A DNA stretch of 64,000 bases from Chitinophagaceae bacterium BSSC1 (GTDB taxonomy: Bacteria > Bacteroidota > Bacteroidia > Chitinophagales > Chitinophagaceae), in assembly GCA_002256435.1 (NCBI GenBank), contig NKJC01000005.1, positions 301,301 through 365,300 of the forward strand, in the 5' to 3' direction. This document shows positions 52,497 to 61,882 of this stretch, one piece after another; the first letter of the stretch is position 1, and every line of letters begins with the position of its first letter. The translations under genes and the position numbers were made by a program. A model generated the notes under the pieces. It was not told where the DNA came from. It did not search any database and saw only the letters and a program-made list of their open reading frames with translations.

Positions 52497-53171
52497 ATGG
52501 AAAGCATGGAATTAGATAACTTATTGCAGCAATACCAACAAGCATTGAATCAAGCACAGCTGTTAAATATGCAATCCTGGCAATTAAATCTCAAGTGCTT
52601 TGAAAACCAACAGGGGCAAAAAGCTAGGTCTAGCTTGAAGCCTGTAATTGGAATAAAAGTATTAGCTCTTGTATTAGGCATTCTTTGGGTAGGTTTTCTG
52701 GGCATCTTGGTTTTTGCGGTTGGCTGGAAAAACCCCTATTTCAGCATCTCATTGAGCATGATTATACTATTTACACTCTTGGCAATGGCTGCTTATACTT
52801 GGCATTTATCCATTCTGTTAAGCATTAAATATGAAGACAATGTGTTGGATACCCAAGCAAAAATTTCTAAGTTGAAACTTTCAACCATTCAGATGCTTAG
52901 AATCATTCTCTTGCAAATTCCTTTTCATTGTACTTGGTTTTGGTCTCCAGATTGGGTCAATAGTCATGACATCAAATTTTGGTTAATTAGTTTTCCCATC
53001 TTTATAGCCTTTACAGCTTTGACTATTTGGTTGTTCCTTCAAATTAAACCTCAGAATGTCAATAAACCATGGTTGAAAAAATTTCTTTCATTAGGAATTG
53101 AGTACAAAAACCTAGAACAGGCAGAATCTATGTTAGCAGAAATTAAGGAATTTAAAATGGACTTTGTTTAA
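52497..53171 (+). CDS. Membrane protein paired with an ECF sigma factor
   Basis: 224 residues. About 50 cytosolic N-terminal residues rich in Gln and Leu (LLQQYQQALNQAQLL), then four membrane helices (about 50-75, 82-105, 133-155, 165-185), and an amphipathic C-terminal helix. No zinc anti-sigma motif or other domain is recognised. Operon position suggests control of the sigma factor, a role often held by membrane proteins. Unproved. Confidence 0.6.
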   Translation: MESMELDNLLQQYQQALNQAQLLNMQSWQLNLKCFENQQGQKARSSLKPVIGIKVLALVLGILWVGFLGILVFAVGWKNPYFSISLSMIILFTLLAMAAYTWHLSILLSIKYEDNVLDTQAKISKLKLSTIQMLRIILLQIPFHCTWFWSPDWVNSHDIKFWLISFPIFIAFTALTIWLFLQIKPQNVNKPWLKKFLSLGIEYKNLEQAESMLAEIKEFKMDFV

Positions 53172-53231
53172 ACCTGATTTTGGTCATTTGTTGGGTAGAG
53201 CACAATTTGGTAGCTTTAATAAATGCTTGAC

Positions 53232-54230
53232 ATGAAAACCTTTACCATCGAAGCCATCAATGAAGTATTGCAGGGAACCCTTGTTGGTCATACTAATACC
53301 CCCATTATTGGACCTGAGCAATTAGAAATGGCGCAGCATAACCATATTAGTTTTATAGGCAATAAGAAATATTTAAAATTTTGGGAAAGCTCAAAAGCCT
53401 GTGCTGCCATTGTGAACCAAGAATTTGATTTGGAACCTGGAGAAAACAGGGCCTTGATCAAGGTAAAGAATGCAGATCTGGCCATGGCCAAGCTTTTAGA
53501 AATGTATGTTCCAGATGCTCCCGAATTTGATGAAGACATACACCCTACAGCAGTAATACATAAATCAGCCATTATTGGCAAGGGTTTTAAAGCTGGAGCA
53601 GGGGCCTATGTTGGAGCTTATTGCATTATTGGAAAAGACGTGACCCTGTATCCGAATACTACCATTCTAGACCATTGTCATATTGGAGATCATACTACAC
53701 TATGGCCCGGAGCAGTCATTAGGGAAAGGTGTGTGGTAGGTCATCATTGTATTATCCACGCCAATGCTAGCATTGGTTCAGACGGCTTTGGTTTTAGACC
53801 CAGTGACGATGGTAGAGGCTTGGTTAAAATTCCTCATATTGGGAATGTGGTCTTGGGTAATTATGTAGAAGTAGGATCCAGCACATGTATTGATAGGGCT
53901 AAATTTTCTTCTACCATTATTGGTGACGGCACCAAATTAGACAACCTGGTTCAAATAGGGCATAATAGTAAAACGGGTAGATTCTGTTTAATGGCTGGAA
54001 GTAGTGGATTAGCGGGATCCGTAACCATTGGAGACGGTGTAATCATTGGTGGAGGTGTTTGTGTATCAGACCATGTAACGGTTGGCAACGGCGTATTGAT
54101 TGGCGGTATGTCTGGCGTAATCAATGACGTGGAAGATGGCAAAAAAGTATTGGGTTATCCTGCAGTTGAAGCACGCGATTGTTTGAAGCAATGGGCTTTT
54201 TTACGCAAAGCAATTGCCCCAACAAAATAA
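53232..54230 (+). CDS. LpxD-like acyltransferase (second copy)
   Basis: 332 residues from the ATG at 53232 (an in-frame ATG lies 3 codons earlier). N-terminal domain (about 1-95) differs from LpxD at 37181 but has the same fold pattern (HISFIGNKKYLKFWESSKACAAIV). The beta helix keeps ASIGSDGFGFRPS and the catalytic-type His in NLVQIGHNSKTGRF. Either a second LpxD with another chain preference, or an acyltransferase for another sugar. Bacteroidota often carry such a paralogue. Next to an inward-facing terminator. Confidence 0.82.
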   Translation: MKTFTIEAINEVLQGTLVGHTNTPIIGPEQLEMAQHNHISFIGNKKYLKFWESSKACAAIVNQEFDLEPGENRALIKVKNADLAMAKLLEMYVPDAPEFDEDIHPTAVIHKSAIIGKGFKAGAGAYVGAYCIIGKDVTLYPNTTILDHCHIGDHTTLWPGAVIRERCVVGHHCIIHANASIGSDGFGFRPSDDGRGLVKIPHIGNVVLGNYVEVGSSTCIDRAKFSSTIIGDGTKLDNLVQIGHNSKTGRFCLMAGSSGLAGSVTIGDGVIIGGGVCVSDHVTVGNGVLIGGMSGVINDVEDGKKVLGYPAVEARDCLKQWAFLRKAIAPTK

Positions 54231-54247
54231 ATATCAATTGTTACCAT

Positions 54248-54286
54248 AAAAAGAAAGGCTGCCCAATTGGACAGCCTTTCTTTTTT
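54248..54286. terminator. Bidirectional terminator between lpxD-like and ABC-peptidase genes
   Basis: AAGAAAGGCTG and CAGCCTTTCTT form an 11-bp stem, with extra inner pairs and one mismatch; T-runs flank it on both strands. It serves the convergent stops at 54230 and 54285. Confidence 0.75.
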
Positions 54287-57200
54287 AATCAATATCTACT
54301 TCTCCTGTATTATCATCGGGTATTCTATCAATTAATTTATTATAGGGATCAATGCCTGCTTTAACAGGTTTACCTTTTACTTTAAATTGATAGGTCTTGA
54401 CACCTGCCAGCATTTTTACTTTTTGAAGTAATAGTGGATTGGTTTGCTTTCTACCATTTTTATCTACCGTTTCTTCTGCAAAAATGCCAACGTCAATATA
54501 ATCGTTCATTTTAGCTATAGATTCCTTACCAGAACTATCGGCATAAAATTTATTAGTGCTCACATTTAGCGTTACTTCATATTCCTCCTTATTCAGTTTT
54601 TTGGCAGTCGCTTTCAAAAATTTATTGTCATAAAGGGTGATTTTTTCCCAAGTATCTACTAAATAATATTTAAAGGAATCAGGCGTACTTTTTTGGATAA
54701 AGGCATATAAATCATCGCTACCTGCAAATGGAGGATTTTCTTTTAACGCAAAACTGTCTCTAAATGCATGTAGCGCAGTATTCAGGGCTTTGTCACCAAT
54801 CAAATCTCTTAGTCCATACAATATCAAACTACCTTTTTGATACCATTCATAAGGTCTATTACAGTTTATAAAGGTATTTTCCTTCTTGCTCTCTCTTGCC
54901 CTTCCTGTTAAATAACCATCTAGTTCGTCTTTTAAGAAGCGCTTCATATTGTCCCTACCATATTTTCTTTCAGACAATACCAAGGCAGTATACTCTGCCA
55001 ATGATTCACTAATGAGGTTGCTCCCCCTTGTTTTATTGGGTACCACCTGATGCCCCCACCATTGATGGGCCAATTCATGAGCAGTTACATAATAAACATA
55101 GTCAAAAGCATCTGGCTTACTAAAATCTGCAACCCAACCAAAGCTTTCTGCAAAAGGAACCGTATTTGGAAAACTTTGAGCAAAACCTGCATATCGTGGA
55201 AATTCCAATAATCGCATTTGCCTAAATTGGAAATCGCCGTAGGCAGTAGAGAAAAATTCTAACCCATCTTTATAGGCGGCCAGAAATCTATCAAGATTGT
55301 ATTTATGCGTTGGGTGATGAAATAACTCAATGTTGATATTTTTTCCATTACTGAGTTTTACAGAATCTCTTAAAACATCATATCGCGCAGAAACTATAGT
55401 AGCAAAAGCATCAATGGGAGAGTCTTGAATATAATGGAAATACTTTCTTCCATTAGTTTCCCAAGATTTTTGTAAGTATCCTGGAGCAATAGCTATTTGG
55501 TCTTTAGAAGTGCTTACTGTAGCTTCAAAATGAATCAAATCAGCGTCATCATTAAAGAGTAATGTTCTTTTACCTATTGGATCAGATTGAACAGGGAATT
55601 CATCCGTTTTAATAGGCAATCCATATTTTTTTCTGTCCTCATCACTGTTTAATTCCCTTTGTACATTATAGCCAAAGCTTGGTAAAACGTCACTATAGAA
55701 AGTTCCATTAGCCAATATTTCTCTGGTAAAACCACTATTCACAAATCCTTTATATTGGGTAATGGCATGAAATTCTAATAAAGCGGTATCTCCGGGCTTA
55801 AGACTTGTAGGAAGCGCATAAACGCGATAATTCGCAGTGTCTTTTCCCTTTTTAAGAAAACTAAAAATGGGCTGATTATACCAAAGCGGATTTCTGTATT
55901 TGATAGTTTGCCCATTGTACAATACATCATACTTAGTTTGGTCTGGCATTTCAATATGAAGTGAATCAATGGCATGTTCCGTTTTATTTTTAATGGAAAC
56001 CAAAGAACGGATAACCACCTTTCTTTCATCTGGAAATATATCCGCAAACAAAACCACATTTGTCATTTTAGGCTGTGGAATATTTTCAAACTTTTTTAAT
56101 TCCTTTTCATATTTGACAGAAGCTTTTTTACCCTCTGTTGAGGTGCTATAACTATTTAAATAACTCACGTTATAATAACAGTAGGCTCCAGCACTTACCC
56201 AACCTATGAAGAAAAGAACAATTAAAAATCTTGGAACACCCACAAATCGTTTCATCGCCACTTTCCACCTTTCGGAAAAATTACCTGCAATTCCACGTTC
56301 AAAAAACAAATATGAAATAGTCAATAATAAAGCGCCAAGACAAATCCAATATAAATTGAACCAAAATTGTGGCGCTATAAAATGTCCAATCCCATTCATA
56401 TCGCTCCAACGATAAGCTGGTGTGTAAAAATAGAAGAGTAGATTATAATCAAAGTTGGCATAGGACCTTAGAATAAACATAACTACCCAAATAAGCATAC
56501 CAATGCCATGACCTCCAAACTTATTATTGACCATTAAGTGTACTGCAAATGAGAGCAAAATCATTTGTACAAATGATGGAAATGTAAGCAAGTACATCTC
56601 TTCTACGTAAATCAATAATTCAAAGTTTGTATAACCCTTCAATAACTGAATTAAAACGCCCGCAACTATAGGAATGCTCGCTAAAATAAAAGCAATTCCC
56701 AACATGCTAGTTAATTTTGAAAAGAAAAAAACAGCATTGGGTACTGGCATGGCATCGTTGATAATATTAAACTTGGTAGTCTTTTCACGATGTATGGTTT
56801 CACCAGAATAAAATAAGAGTATAATAAAAATGAAAACAATGTAGTCATATCCCTTATAGTCCATTAAGAATATGGTAATGGGTCTATCTTTAACGCCGTA
56901 TAAGGTATTGCCAATCCAAAAATCAAGGATCAGGAAAACCAACCCTCCCATTAAAATGGCTCTGAAATAATTATCTCTTATAATATTGAAAAATTCAATT
57001 TTTGTTAACTGCCACCAAATACGTTTTGTATAACCATTGCCAAAATCCGGTTGCAATTTTTTGATTTGTCTATCAGCTGGTGCCTCTTCTACTGATTTGG
57101 ATTTTTTTGTTTTCTCTAAATCGGCCGACAAAAATTGAAAGAAACTAAATTTATAGTAGGCAATGGCAGTAATAATAAATGAAATACCTAACCAGATTAA

Positions 57201-57932
57201 TCTATTATAAGCAATGGTTTTGGTAAACGGCAAAAGCAAAGTATTCTTTTCAACAGGTGTAAAATACCTTGTTTCTAAATTGAAGGTATTTAACATAAAA
57301 GGGTCTAATAATTTTACTAGCTCTCTTTTTTCACTATCCGTGACTAAGAAAGAGGCTAATAGATACCCTATTAATAATAAGATACTTGCACTATATACCA
57401 CTTTAACATTTCTGGTGATGGCAACCAAGGAAAAAAAGATGGTTGAGGCCAACAACATATTTCCAAAGGCAAAATAGATATAGGGTTGGAAATAATTCCA
57501 TAGTCCAAAACTTCCAATTCTTTCAGCGGGCACCCAGCCCATAATTGGACCAATACTTGTTCCGGCTATGGAGCCCCAATTAAATGCTGAACCTATTACA
57601 AGAACAACTACAAATGAACCAATAAATCTACCCCAGAAATAGCCAAATTTGGTAATGGGATAACTAAACAGATATTGTCTAGTTTGATGTTCAATATCGC
57701 GGTATAAGGGCACTCCCATTACTGCCGAACATACCAGCATCATTAACATGCTAAAAGTAATATTTGCACTTGCCATTACCCATGGTGCATTATGGAAAAC
57801 TTTTTCAGAGGCAGGTGTAGAGCCAGTTGCCATTGACAAAAAACCTATTAAAAAAAACAGGAAAAAATACAAATAGGTGGCTGGCCTTTTAGCACGATAT
57901 CGTAACTCAAATAAAAATATTTGCAGAAACAT
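54285..57932 (-). CDS. ABC transporter permease fused to M1 aminopeptidase
   Basis: 1215 residues. Residues about 1-560 hold two blocks of ABC-2 type membrane helices (each about six), residues 640-1140 an M1 gluzincin domain with the zinc motif HELAHQWWGH near 950 and the third ligand Glu in SESLAEY about 20 residues later. The GAMEN exopeptidase motif is not seen in the standard place. The peptidase faces the periplasm after the last helix (near 570). Co-transcribed with the ATPase at 57954 (21 bases). The combination is Bacteroidota-typical; a role in peptide clearing or export is inferred. Confidence 0.88.
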   Translation of the reverse strand: MFLQIFLFELRYRAKRPATYLYFFLFFLIGFLSMATGSTPASEKVFHNAPWVMASANITFSMLMMLVCSAVMGVPLYRDIEHQTRQYLFSYPITKFGYFWGRFIGSFVVVLVIGSAFNWGSIAGTSIGPIMGWVPAERIGSFGLWNYFQPYIYFAFGNMLLASTIFFSLVAITRNVKVVYSASILLLIGYLLASFLVTDSEKRELVKLLDPFMLNTFNLETRYFTPVEKNTLLLPFTKTIAYNRLIWLGISFIITAIAYYKFSFFQFLSADLEKTKKSKSVEEAPADRQIKKLQPDFGNGYTKRIWWQLTKIEFFNIIRDNYFRAILMGGLVFLILDFWIGNTLYGVKDRPITIFLMDYKGYDYIVFIFIILLFYSGETIHREKTTKFNIINDAMPVPNAVFFFSKLTSMLGIAFILASIPIVAGVLIQLLKGYTNFELLIYVEEMYLLTFPSFVQMILLSFAVHLMVNNKFGGHGIGMLIWVVMFILRSYANFDYNLLFYFYTPAYRWSDMNGIGHFIAPQFWFNLYWICLGALLLTISYLFFERGIAGNFSERWKVAMKRFVGVPRFLIVLFFIGWVSAGAYCYYNVSYLNSYSTSTEGKKASVKYEKELKKFENIPQPKMTNVVLFADIFPDERKVVIRSLVSIKNKTEHAIDSLHIEMPDQTKYDVLYNGQTIKYRNPLWYNQPIFSFLKKGKDTANYRVYALPTSLKPGDTALLEFHAITQYKGFVNSGFTREILANGTFYSDVLPSFGYNVQRELNSDEDRKKYGLPIKTDEFPVQSDPIGKRTLLFNDDADLIHFEATVSTSKDQIAIAPGYLQKSWETNGRKYFHYIQDSPIDAFATIVSARYDVLRDSVKLSNGKNINIELFHHPTHKYNLDRFLAAYKDGLEFFSTAYGDFQFRQMRLLEFPRYAGFAQSFPNTVPFAESFGWVADFSKPDAFDYVYYVTAHELAHQWWGHQVVPNKTRGSNLISESLAEYTALVLSERKYGRDNMKRFLKDELDGYLTGRARESKKENTFINCNRPYEWYQKGSLILYGLRDLIGDKALNTALHAFRDSFALKENPPFAGSDDLYAFIQKSTPDSFKYYLVDTWEKITLYDNKFLKATAKKLNKEEYEVTLNVSTNKFYADSSGKESIAKMNDYIDVGIFAEETVDKNGRKQTNPLLLQKVKMLAGVKTYQFKVKGKPVKAGIDPYNKLIDRIPDDNTGEVDID

Positions 57933-57953
57933 AATGAATAGTTTAGGATTGAA

Positions 57954-58838
57954 TTAAATGGTTACCACGTCTACTTTACCTGAAATCTGGTGAAAGTACA
58001 CGTCTTCCAAAATGGGTGCAACAGGTATAAACCCTTGCATAGGGGTGCTATCATTATAAATGCGCACACTCAATCTTCCACTTTTCATTTGAACAGAAAT
58101 CACTTGTTCTTGGTTTCTGATTTGCTCTATATCTGATTTATCAACGCTTTTCACATAGATCTTACCATTTAATTCTTCAACAGCTTCCTCTGGATGGTCA
58201 TGTCTCAACAATTCACCTTGGCAAATGATGGCAAAGTCCGTACAAAGCGTTCTTACGTCTTCAACTATATGTGTAGAAAGGATTACAATAGTATTATCCC
58301 CAATCTCACTTAACAAATTATAAAATCTATTCCGTTCTGCTGGATCCAATCCTGCAGTTGGTTCGTCTACAATGATTAACTTAGGATTTCCCAACAAAGC
58401 TTGAGCAATTCCAAATCTTTGTTTCATACCACCAGAGTAGGTACCCAGATTTTTCTTTCTATCCTTATACAAATTGACCCTCTGCAAAAGAGCCCCAACC
58501 GACTCCTTTCTTTCGCTCCCATTAATGCCTTTTAAGCTGGCTATATGGGTAAGCATTTCCTCTGCATTAATTTTTGGATAAACACCAAAATCTTGAGGAA
58601 GATAACCCAACAATCTTCTAACCGATTCCTTCTCTTTTAACACATCCAATTCATCCAGATAAATACTTCCTTGATCTGCTTCTTGCAATGTAGAAATAGT
58701 TCTCATCAAGGAAGATTTTCCGGCTCCATTTGGGCCCAATAACCCAAACATTCCTTGATTAATGGTGAGAGATACATTGTTCAGGGCCTTTACGCCATTA
58801 CTGTAGGTCTTAGAAAGGTTTTCAATCTTTAGTTGCAT
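57954..58838 (-). CDS. ABC transporter ATP-binding protein (partner of the permease-peptidase)
   Basis: 294 residues. Walker A GPNGAGKSS, Q-loop LGYLPQDFGVYPK, signature YSGGMKQRFGIAQALL, Walker B LIIVDEPTAGLDP, H-loop ILSTHIVED. The N-terminus RKENLSKTYSNG type (IENLSKTYSNGVKAL) is that of ABC-2 exporters such as Nat/Ccm-like ATPases. The C-terminal 60 residues form an extra domain (LSVRIYNDSTPMQGF) of unknown role. Confidence 0.9.
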   Translation of the reverse strand: MQLKIENLSKTYSNGVKALNNVSLTINQGMFGLLGPNGAGKSSLMRTISTLQEADQGSIYLDELDVLKEKESVRRLLGYLPQDFGVYPKINAEEMLTHIASLKGINGSERKESVGALLQRVNLYKDRKKNLGTYSGGMKQRFGIAQALLGNPKLIIVDEPTAGLDPAERNRFYNLLSEIGDNTIVILSTHIVEDVRTLCTDFAIICQGELLRHDHPEEAVEELNGKIYVKSVDKSDIEQIRNQEQVISVQMKSGRLSVRIYNDSTPMQGFIPVAPILEDVYFHQISGKVDVVTI

Positions 58839-58915
58839 GTGGGTGCTAGTTTAGGGTTAACAAAATCCTTATCCAACCAATGTGGATGCAATATTTTCTT
58901 ATATAATATCTAATA

Positions 58916-59833
58916 TTAGAAACTATCTGCTGCGCGATAGGCTTTGATCAAAGCCAACTCACCTTCTTTGCCTGGCTGTGCATTTCCATGCTCCATGCCA
59001 TAGACTCCTTTGTAACCCTTGTTGTGAATGAATTTGAAGATGTTTTGATAATTCATTTCACCTGTTCCAGGTTCTTTTCTACCAGGGTTATCGCCTATTT
59101 GAAAATAACCAATCTCATCCCAGGTCTGTTCAATATGTTTGATAATATCTCCTTCATTGCGCTGCATATGGTACATATCATAGAGAATCTTACAAGAAGG
59201 AGAATTGATGGCCCTACAAATAGCATAAGTCTGATCACTTCTACGCAAGAATAATTCTGGTGTATCACTTAATGGTTCCAAGACCATGACCAAACCATGT
59301 TTTTCTATAACTTCTGTTCCAGCCCTGAGCATATCTATTACATTGGCCATTTGCATGTGCTCAGTAAGCTTTCTTTCATAATTACCTGGCACTACCGTCA
59401 TCCATTTGGCATTGCAACGTTTGGCAACTTCTATGGCATCCTGACAATACTTGACAAACTTATCTCTCCATTCTTTCTTTCCAGTTGTCATAGAAACCTG
59501 TACTGGCCATGTATCAAATTGATTTACAAACACACCCATGGACATTCCAAGCTTGGCAAGTGTTTCTCCAATTCTGGCTTGTTCTTCTGGCTTTCTCCCC
59601 ATCATCCCATTGTCTTCAATGGCTCTGAAACCCATACTATAACCAAACTTGATTTGTTCAACAAAATCAGGACCTGCATGATTTTTAAACATGCCGTCGT
59701 GAAAGCCATAATTACACTTAAAAGGTTTGGCGTCTTCTACCATTGTAGTTGAAGATGCGGCAAATCCAGTAGCTGAACTAACCAAGGCTCCACCAGCCAA
59801 GAGACTTTGTTGCATAAATTTTCTGCGTTCCAT
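58916..59833 (-). CDS. Tat-exported hydroxypyruvate isomerase-like TIM-barrel protein
   Basis: 305 residues. Twin-arginine signal MERRKFMQQSLLAGGALVSS, then an AP-endonuclease-2-type TIM barrel. Active-site blocks: LEPLSD (Glu), ILYDMYHMQ (Asp, His), FQIGDNPGRKEPGTGEMNY and YGMEHG (Glu). The GDNPGRKEPGTGE block is characteristic of hydroxypyruvate isomerases (Hyi). Export argues against glyoxylate metabolism; an exported sugar isomerase/epimerase is more likely. Divergent from the apbE group, 41 bases between starts. Confidence 0.85.
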   Translation of the reverse strand: MERRKFMQQSLLAGGALVSSATGFAASSTTMVEDAKPFKCNYGFHDGMFKNHAGPDFVEQIKFGYSMGFRAIEDNGMMGRKPEEQARIGETLAKLGMSMGVFVNQFDTWPVQVSMTTGKKEWRDKFVKYCQDAIEVAKRCNAKWMTVVPGNYERKLTEHMQMANVIDMLRAGTEVIEKHGLVMVLEPLSDTPELFLRRSDQTYAICRAINSPSCKILYDMYHMQRNEGDIIKHIEQTWDEIGYFQIGDNPGRKEPGTGEMNYQNIFKFIHNKGYKGVYGMEHGNAQPGKEGELALIKAYRAADSF

Positions 59834-59874
59834 GAGTTTGTTTTATCACTAAATTTAACGATACAAACAATACC

Positions 59875-60885
59875 ATGCGTCTGGTCCTTTTTTTTATTTT
59901 ATTTCTTTACCAATTTGTTCAAATTCCTTCTGCATCAGCCCAGGCAAAAAAATACCATTTTAGTAGTTCTAAAATGGGATCTCCGTTTAACCTTGTATTT
60001 GTAGACAAAGATTCTACCCATGCATCAATAATAGCTAAAAAGGCATTTGATTTGGTAGATTCATTGGTTACAATCTATAGTGATTATGACAGTAGTAGTG
60101 AGTTAAGTGGTTTAAGTGCCAAGGCTGGTATGGGACCGATTCCTGTTTCTAAAGGACTAATGGAAATATTGTTAAAAAGCAAAGAGGCCTATAGACAAAG
60201 CCAACACAGTTTTGACATTACCATGGGCCCCTTGAGTCTGCTTTGGAGAAATGCTAGAAAAACCAAGACTTTTCCTGATTCAGCAACGGTTGCAGCTACT
60301 AAAATTTTAGTAGGATTTGACAAACTGGTCATAAATCAAAAAGACCAAACAGTTTCCCTGGTTAAAAAGGGCATGCGTTTAGACCTTGGGGGAATCGCCA
60401 AAGGCTTTGTTGCAGAAAAAATAGTTCAACGATTAAAAGCAGAAGGCATAACAGCATCATTAGTTGATGCCGGGGGCGATATCGTCATGAGTGATGCCCC
60501 CTTAAGTGCCAAAGGATGGGTGATTGGTGTAAATGCACCAGAGGAAGCAGAAACCTTACTGGATCAAAAATTAGTATTGAACAATTTGTCTGTAGCTACT
60601 TCCGGTGATGTGTACCAATTCTTCCTGCACAAGGGCAAAAAATATGCGCATATCACCAACCCCCAAACCGGTTATGGGGTTACTTTTCAACGCAATGTTA
60701 CAGTAATTGCTAGCGATGGTGCTACTGCAGACTGGTTGGCCACAGCTTGCAGTATTTTACCCATCAAGAAAGCCCTTGAAACAGCAGCCCAACAAAAAGC
60801 ATTTGTTTTAATCACCACACTAGAAAATGGTCAAATAAAAGCCTACCAAAGCAAGGGATTTGACCGATATTGGAAAAAGGATTAA
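59875..60885 (+). CDS. apbE: FAD:protein FMN transferase ApbE
   Basis: 336 residues. Signal peptide FFILFLYQFVQIPSASAQ, then the flavin transferase fold: SELSGLSAKAG, DLGGIAKGFVAEKIV, VDAGGDIVMSD, GVNAPEEAE, and the C-terminal VIASDGATADWLATACSI with the metal-binding Asp. Attaches FMN covalently to Thr in periplasm-facing proteins. No Nqr/Rnf genes nearby; its target may be another redox protein. Followed 24 bases later by the SUMF1-like gene. Confidence 0.9.
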   Translation: MRLVLFFILFLYQFVQIPSASAQAKKYHFSSSKMGSPFNLVFVDKDSTHASIIAKKAFDLVDSLVTIYSDYDSSSELSGLSAKAGMGPIPVSKGLMEILLKSKEAYRQSQHSFDITMGPLSLLWRNARKTKTFPDSATVAATKILVGFDKLVINQKDQTVSLVKKGMRLDLGGIAKGFVAEKIVQRLKAEGITASLVDAGGDIVMSDAPLSAKGWVIGVNAPEEAETLLDQKLVLNNLSVATSGDVYQFFLHKGKKYAHITNPQTGYGVTFQRNVTVIASDGATADWLATACSILPIKKALETAAQQKAFVLITTLENGQIKAYQSKGFDRYWKKD

Positions 60886-60909
60886 CTTACTGTTTCCAAA
60901 ATTTTTAAG

Positions 60910-61872
60910 GTGAAACAATTTCTATTAACTGCTTGTACTTGCTCCATTTTGCTATTATCACAAGCACAGAATACTTCTACAAATCAAAATTCTCGCATAC
61001 AGCAAATTCCAGGTTCTTCCCTCAGCTTTAAAATGCAATCCATCCCGGCCGGATCATTTCAGATAGGGAGCCCTTCAACTGAAAAAAACAGGGAAAAAGT
61101 AGAAGGACCTCAGAAAAAAGTGCAGATTCCAGCTTTTTGGATGGGTGCATATGAAGTAACCAGAGATGAATTTGACGTGTTTTTAAAAGACGAGCAAACC
61201 AGTCAGAATGTAGACTTAGATGCTATTACCAGACCAAGTGCGCAATATGTAGATCTTACATGGGGAATGGGTAAGGAAGGTGGTTATCCTGCCAATAGTA
61301 TGAGTCAGTTTGGAGCACTTATGTATTGCAAATGGTTGTATCAGAAAACGGGCATCTTTTTTAGACTGCCTACTGAAGCAGAATGGGAATATGCTTGCAG
61401 GGCAGGAACCAATACTACCTATTATTTTGGAAACGATCCAAAACTCTTGTATCAATATGCTTGGTACTTAGATAATAGTGATGAGAAATATCAAAAAGTG
61501 GGTCTTAAAAAGCCCAACCCTTGGGGCTTGTATGATATGCTAGGAAATCTAATGGAATGGACATTGGACCATTATGAACCCGAACGTTATAAAGACTTAC
61601 CCAATGACGCTCCAGAAAAAATCATGCCCGCAAAAGCAGCCAAATATCCAAAAGCATTAAGGGGTGGTTCCTATGAAGAAGCTTCAGAAGAATTACGTGT
61701 TGCGGCAAGATACCATTCAGATCCTATTTGGAACAAACGAGATCCACAAATCCCAAAGAGTAAATGGTGGTTAACAGAAGGAAAAAATGTAGGATTCCGT
61801 CTAGTACAACCCGCTGTTCAACCAACAGCCGATGAAGTAAAACAGTTTTTTATCAATTATCTAGGAAAATAA
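60910..61872 (+). CDS. SUMF1/FGE-fold protein lacking the active-site cysteines
   Basis: 320 residues with a GTG start (MKQFLLTACTCSILLLSQAQ as signal peptide). The formylglycine-generating fold is clear: IPAGSFQIGSPSTEKNRE near the start, YEVTRDEFDVFL, RLPTEAEWEYACRAGT, PNPWGLYDMLGNLMEWT and the final GFRLVQ. The active-site block of true sulfatase-activators, RGGSxxC...YC, reads RGGSYEEASEELRVAARYH here, with no Cys. It is therefore not an FGE. SUMF1 proteins without cysteines serve as structural, binding or GldK-like proteins. Role in the cluster unknown. Confidence 0.88.
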   Translation: MKQFLLTACTCSILLLSQAQNTSTNQNSRIQQIPGSSLSFKMQSIPAGSFQIGSPSTEKNREKVEGPQKKVQIPAFWMGAYEVTRDEFDVFLKDEQTSQNVDLDAITRPSAQYVDLTWGMGKEGGYPANSMSQFGALMYCKWLYQKTGIFFRLPTEAEWEYACRAGTNTTYYFGNDPKLLYQYAWYLDNSDEKYQKVGLKKPNPWGLYDMLGNLMEWTLDHYEPERYKDLPNDAPEKIMPAKAAKYPKALRGGSYEEASEELRVAARYHSDPIWNKRDPQIPKSKWWLTEGKNVGFRLVQPAVQPTADEVKQFFINYLGK

Positions 61873-61882
61873 AACACATAAC

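Noticed and set aside
60910..61872. Sulfatase-maturating formylglycine enzyme
   Set aside because: Both active-site cysteines are missing and no sulfatase gene is near.
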